NCBI GenBank assembly: GCA_035541195.1
Contig: DATKNU010000071.1
Location: forward strand, 1 to 7,778
Direction of reading: 5' to 3'
Source of the DNA: Muellerivita sp035541195
GTDB taxonomy: Bacteria > Oederibacteriota > Muellerivitia > Muellerivitales > Muellerivitaceae
Length of the DNA stretch: 7,778 nt
The notes beneath the pieces were generated by a model. It was given only the letters and a program-made list of their open reading frames with translations. It ran no database searches and was not told where the DNA came from. The position numbers and the translations under genes are program-made. Shown piece by piece: positions 6,543 to 7,778 of the stretch (positions are counted from its first letter, which is position 1; each line of letters opens with the position of its first letter).

Positions 6543-7594
6543 CCCGGGCTTGGACGCTTAACCAAGTCAATTACCTCAACGTGGGATTGATGGCGCTTTC
6601 CGCGGCCCTGGCTTTCCGCTTTCCCTTCGAGCTTTTCATTTTCGCCTACACGGTGTTGGGGCCGCTCCATTACCTGACCGAGATTTCCTGGCTCAAGGAC
6701 CGCGGCTTCTATACCCAAGGCCGCTATGATTATCTGGTGTTGGTGGTGGTGGGCGCGGTGGTGACGGCTTTGACTTTTCACTGGATGGGGCCTTCGCCGA
6801 AGGGCGCGGGGGAATTTCTGGCGGCGTCGGCTTTCTTCGGCGCCTTTTGCTTGGCCTTTTTGAAGAGCCCCTTGGCCCGGTTGGGGGCCTTCCTGCCCGC
6901 GCTGGCCTTGGCGGGGCTTTTTTGCCTGAGCCCCTTCGCCTTCGCGCTTTTCGGCGTTTTCCTGCCCACCCTCATCCATGTCTTCGTCTTCACGGGATGC
7001 TTTATTTGGGCGGGGGCCTTGAGGTCGAAAAGTTTTTCCGGTTACCTGTCCCTGGCGGTGTTCTTGGGGCTGGGGGGATTCCTGCTTTTTTTCCACGGGG
7101 GCGGGCACCTGGGCGCCAGCGCCTACGCGCGGGAGAATTACGGCGTCTTCCAGGCGGACGGCTCCCCCACCAACCCCTTCATCGGCTTGAATTTCATGAC
7201 CCTGCAAAGCCTGGGCTTCCACCAATTCGGCAGGCCCGCGGGATCGCTCGCGGATTTCGCGGACGGCATCAACCGGTACTTGTACCAGGACCCGGCGGCC
7301 TTGGCGGTCATGGCCTTCATCGCCTACGCTTATACCTACCACTACCTCAATTGGTTCTCCAAGACGTCCGTCATCCGCTGGCATGAAATGCCGCGCAAGC
7401 GCTTGGGCCTCATCCTGGGGATTTGGGTTTTGTCCCTGGGACTTTCGGCTTGGAATTACCAGACGGGTTTCCGGTGGCTGTTTTTCCTGAGCTTCACCCA
7501 TGTGCTTTTGGAGTTTCCCCTGAACCACCTGACCTTCCTGGGGATCGGAAGGGCACTGCTTGGCTTTAAGAAAACGCCGGCCGAAGCCGGTTGA
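6539..7594 (+). CDS. Uncharacterised His-rich polytopic membrane protein
   Basis: The protein has 351 aa. I choose the ATG at 6539 over the one at 6530: it forms an ATGA overlap with the deacetylase stop and has AAGGA (6526-6530) 8 nt upstream. About eight or nine hydrophobic helices span the whole length, and there is no signal peptide or soluble domain. Histidines fall in or beside predicted helices within distinctive motifs: GPLHYLTEISWL (H44), LPTLIHVFVFTG (H147), HGGGH (H186, H190), YTYHYLNWFSKTSVIRWHE (H268, H282) and FTHVLLEFPLNH (H321, H330). I recall similar PLHYLTE / YHYLNWFSKT proteins in other diderm bacteria, without assigned function. The spread of intramembrane His loosely resembles membrane iron or heme proteins such as Brp/Blh carotenoid oxygenases, but I see no clear Blh motif. 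Metal or heme binding is therefore an inference only. It is the last gene of the coupled set and converges on the inositol-phosphatase-type gene with 3 nt between stops. Confidence 0.8.
   Translation: MTRAWTLNQVNYLNVGLMALSAALAFRFPFELFIFAYTVLGPLHYLTEISWLKDRGFYTQGRYDYLVLVVVGAVVTALTFHWMGPSPKGAGEFLAASAFFGAFCLAFLKSPLARLGAFLPALALAGLFCLSPFAFALFGVFLPTLIHVFVFTGCFIWAGALRSKSFSGYLSLAVFLGLGGFLLFFHGGGHLGASAYARENYGVFQADGSPTNPFIGLNFMTLQSLGFHQFGRPAGSLADFADGINRYLYQDPAALAVMAFIAYAYTYHYLNWFSKTSVIRWHEMPRKRLGLILGIWVLSLGLSAWNYQTGFRWLFFLSFTHVLLEFPLNHLTFLGIGRALLGFKKTPAEAG
7568..7590 (-). terminator. Rho-independent terminator with UUCG tetraloop for the inositol-phosphatase-type gene
   Basis: On the minus strand CCGGC-TTCG-GCCGG (7590 down to 7577) forms a 5-bp GC stem closed by the very stable C(UUCG)G tetraloop. 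CGTTTTCTT follows (7576 to 7568). It begins 8 nt after the TAA at 7598. It is embedded in the last codons of the membrane-protein gene on the other strand. No matching T-run exists on the plus strand, so it should act in one direction only. Confidence 0.55.
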
Positions 7595-7597
7595 CCC

Positions 7598-7778
7598 TTA
7601 GCCTCGATTGGCCTTGACCCAAGCCTTCTCGTCCTTGCCCGACCAAAGCACCTTGTGAATCTGGGCGTGGACCAGCCCGTTGCTGGCCAAGGCGTTCTGC
7701 GCCAGAAGGTCAAAAGGCCCGCCTGAGATGTCGGTGACCCGGCCGCCGGCTTCTTCCACCAAGAGAACCCCCGCGGCC
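7598..7778 (-). CDS. Inositol monophosphatase family protein, C-terminal fragment (gene continues past the window edge)
   Basis: Reading the minus strand from base 7777 gives 59 codons without a start and then TAA at 7598-7600. The peptide begins AAGVLLVEEAGGRVTDISGG. This is the end of the WDxAAGxxLxxEAGG signature of the Mg-dependent IMPase/SuhB/CysQ superfamily; the WD metal-binding part lies just outside the window. ALASNGLVHAQI follows, matching the usual ASNxxLH segment near the C-terminus. The family hydrolyses phosphate from inositol monophosphate, fructose bisphosphate or 3'-phosphoadenosine nucleotides, and the fragment cannot tell these apart. The C-terminal position matches a normal full-length end, so the truncation comes only from the window edge. 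It is convergent to the membrane-protein gene, with its own terminator inside that gene. Confidence 0.85.
   Translation of the reverse strand, partial: AAGVLLVEEAGGRVTDISGGPFDLLAQNALASNGLVHAQIHKVLWSGKDEKAWVKANRG

Noticed and set aside
6485..7528. Minus-strand ORF of 347 codons antisense to the His-rich membrane protein
   Set aside because: The product is almost all Gln, Gly, Glu, Arg and Lys with no domain pattern; the plus frame has coherent helices, a good ribosome binding site and an operon overlap.
7456..7713. Minus-strand ORF of 85 codons over the convergent junction
   Set aside because: It is out of frame with the inositol-monophosphatase C-terminus read on the same strand, which has a clear family signature; this ORF has none.
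1..7778. Mobile elements, CRISPR arrays, tRNA/rRNA genes, defence or toxin-antitoxin modules
   Set aside because: I looked for transposase motifs, spaced direct repeats, tRNA-like folds and paired small ORFs and saw nothing that supports any of these.

Overview
This is a 7.8 kb window of GC-rich, gene-dense bacterial DNA. The GC-rich third positions give long antisense shadow ORFs. A signal-peptide protein that looks like an outer-membrane beta-barrel and ends in Phe, together with HtpX and a PilZ protein, points to a diderm (Gram-negative-type) bacterium. No rRNA or other marker gene is present, so I do not assign a phylum. I found no mobile element, CRISPR array, tRNA or rRNA.

Layout. (1) 1-2154 (+) is the 3' part of a large YfhO-family GT-C-type membrane protein; its 5' end probably lies outside the window. 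(2) 2042-3731 (-) is a two-gene unit, htpX then sfsA, with 19 nt between them. sfsA meets the yfhO-like gene tail to tail, and the two overlap by 113 bp. The extra C-terminal tail of SfsA is encoded entirely by that overlap. (3) 3732-3921 is a divergent promoter region. It holds an extended -10 promoter reading right and a -35/-10 candidate reading left into htpX. (4) 3922-7594 (+) is a five-gene run: a predicted outer-membrane barrel, then, after 32 nt, four tightly packed genes with overlaps of 4, 14 and 4 bp. These are a single-cluster [4Fe-4S] ferredoxin, a PilZ (c-di-GMP-binding) protein, a histone-deacetylase-family Zn amidohydrolase with all catalytic residues, and an unrecognised His-rich polytopic membrane protein. 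(5) 7598-7778 (-) is the C-terminal 59 codons of an inositol-monophosphatase-family enzyme. It converges on the membrane-protein gene with 3 nt between the stop codons, and its probable terminator lies inside that gene.

How the genes may work together. htpX/sfsA looks like an ordinary housekeeping pair (membrane protein quality control plus a nuclease-fold protein). The coupled ferredoxin-PilZ-deacetylase-membrane protein set is the least ordinary part of the window. The overlaps imply coordinated expression of an electron carrier, a second-messenger receptor, a deacetylase-fold hydrolase and a possible metal- or heme-binding membrane protein. No pathway is established from sequence alone. 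I see no clear defence system, toxin-antitoxin pair or biosynthetic cluster.
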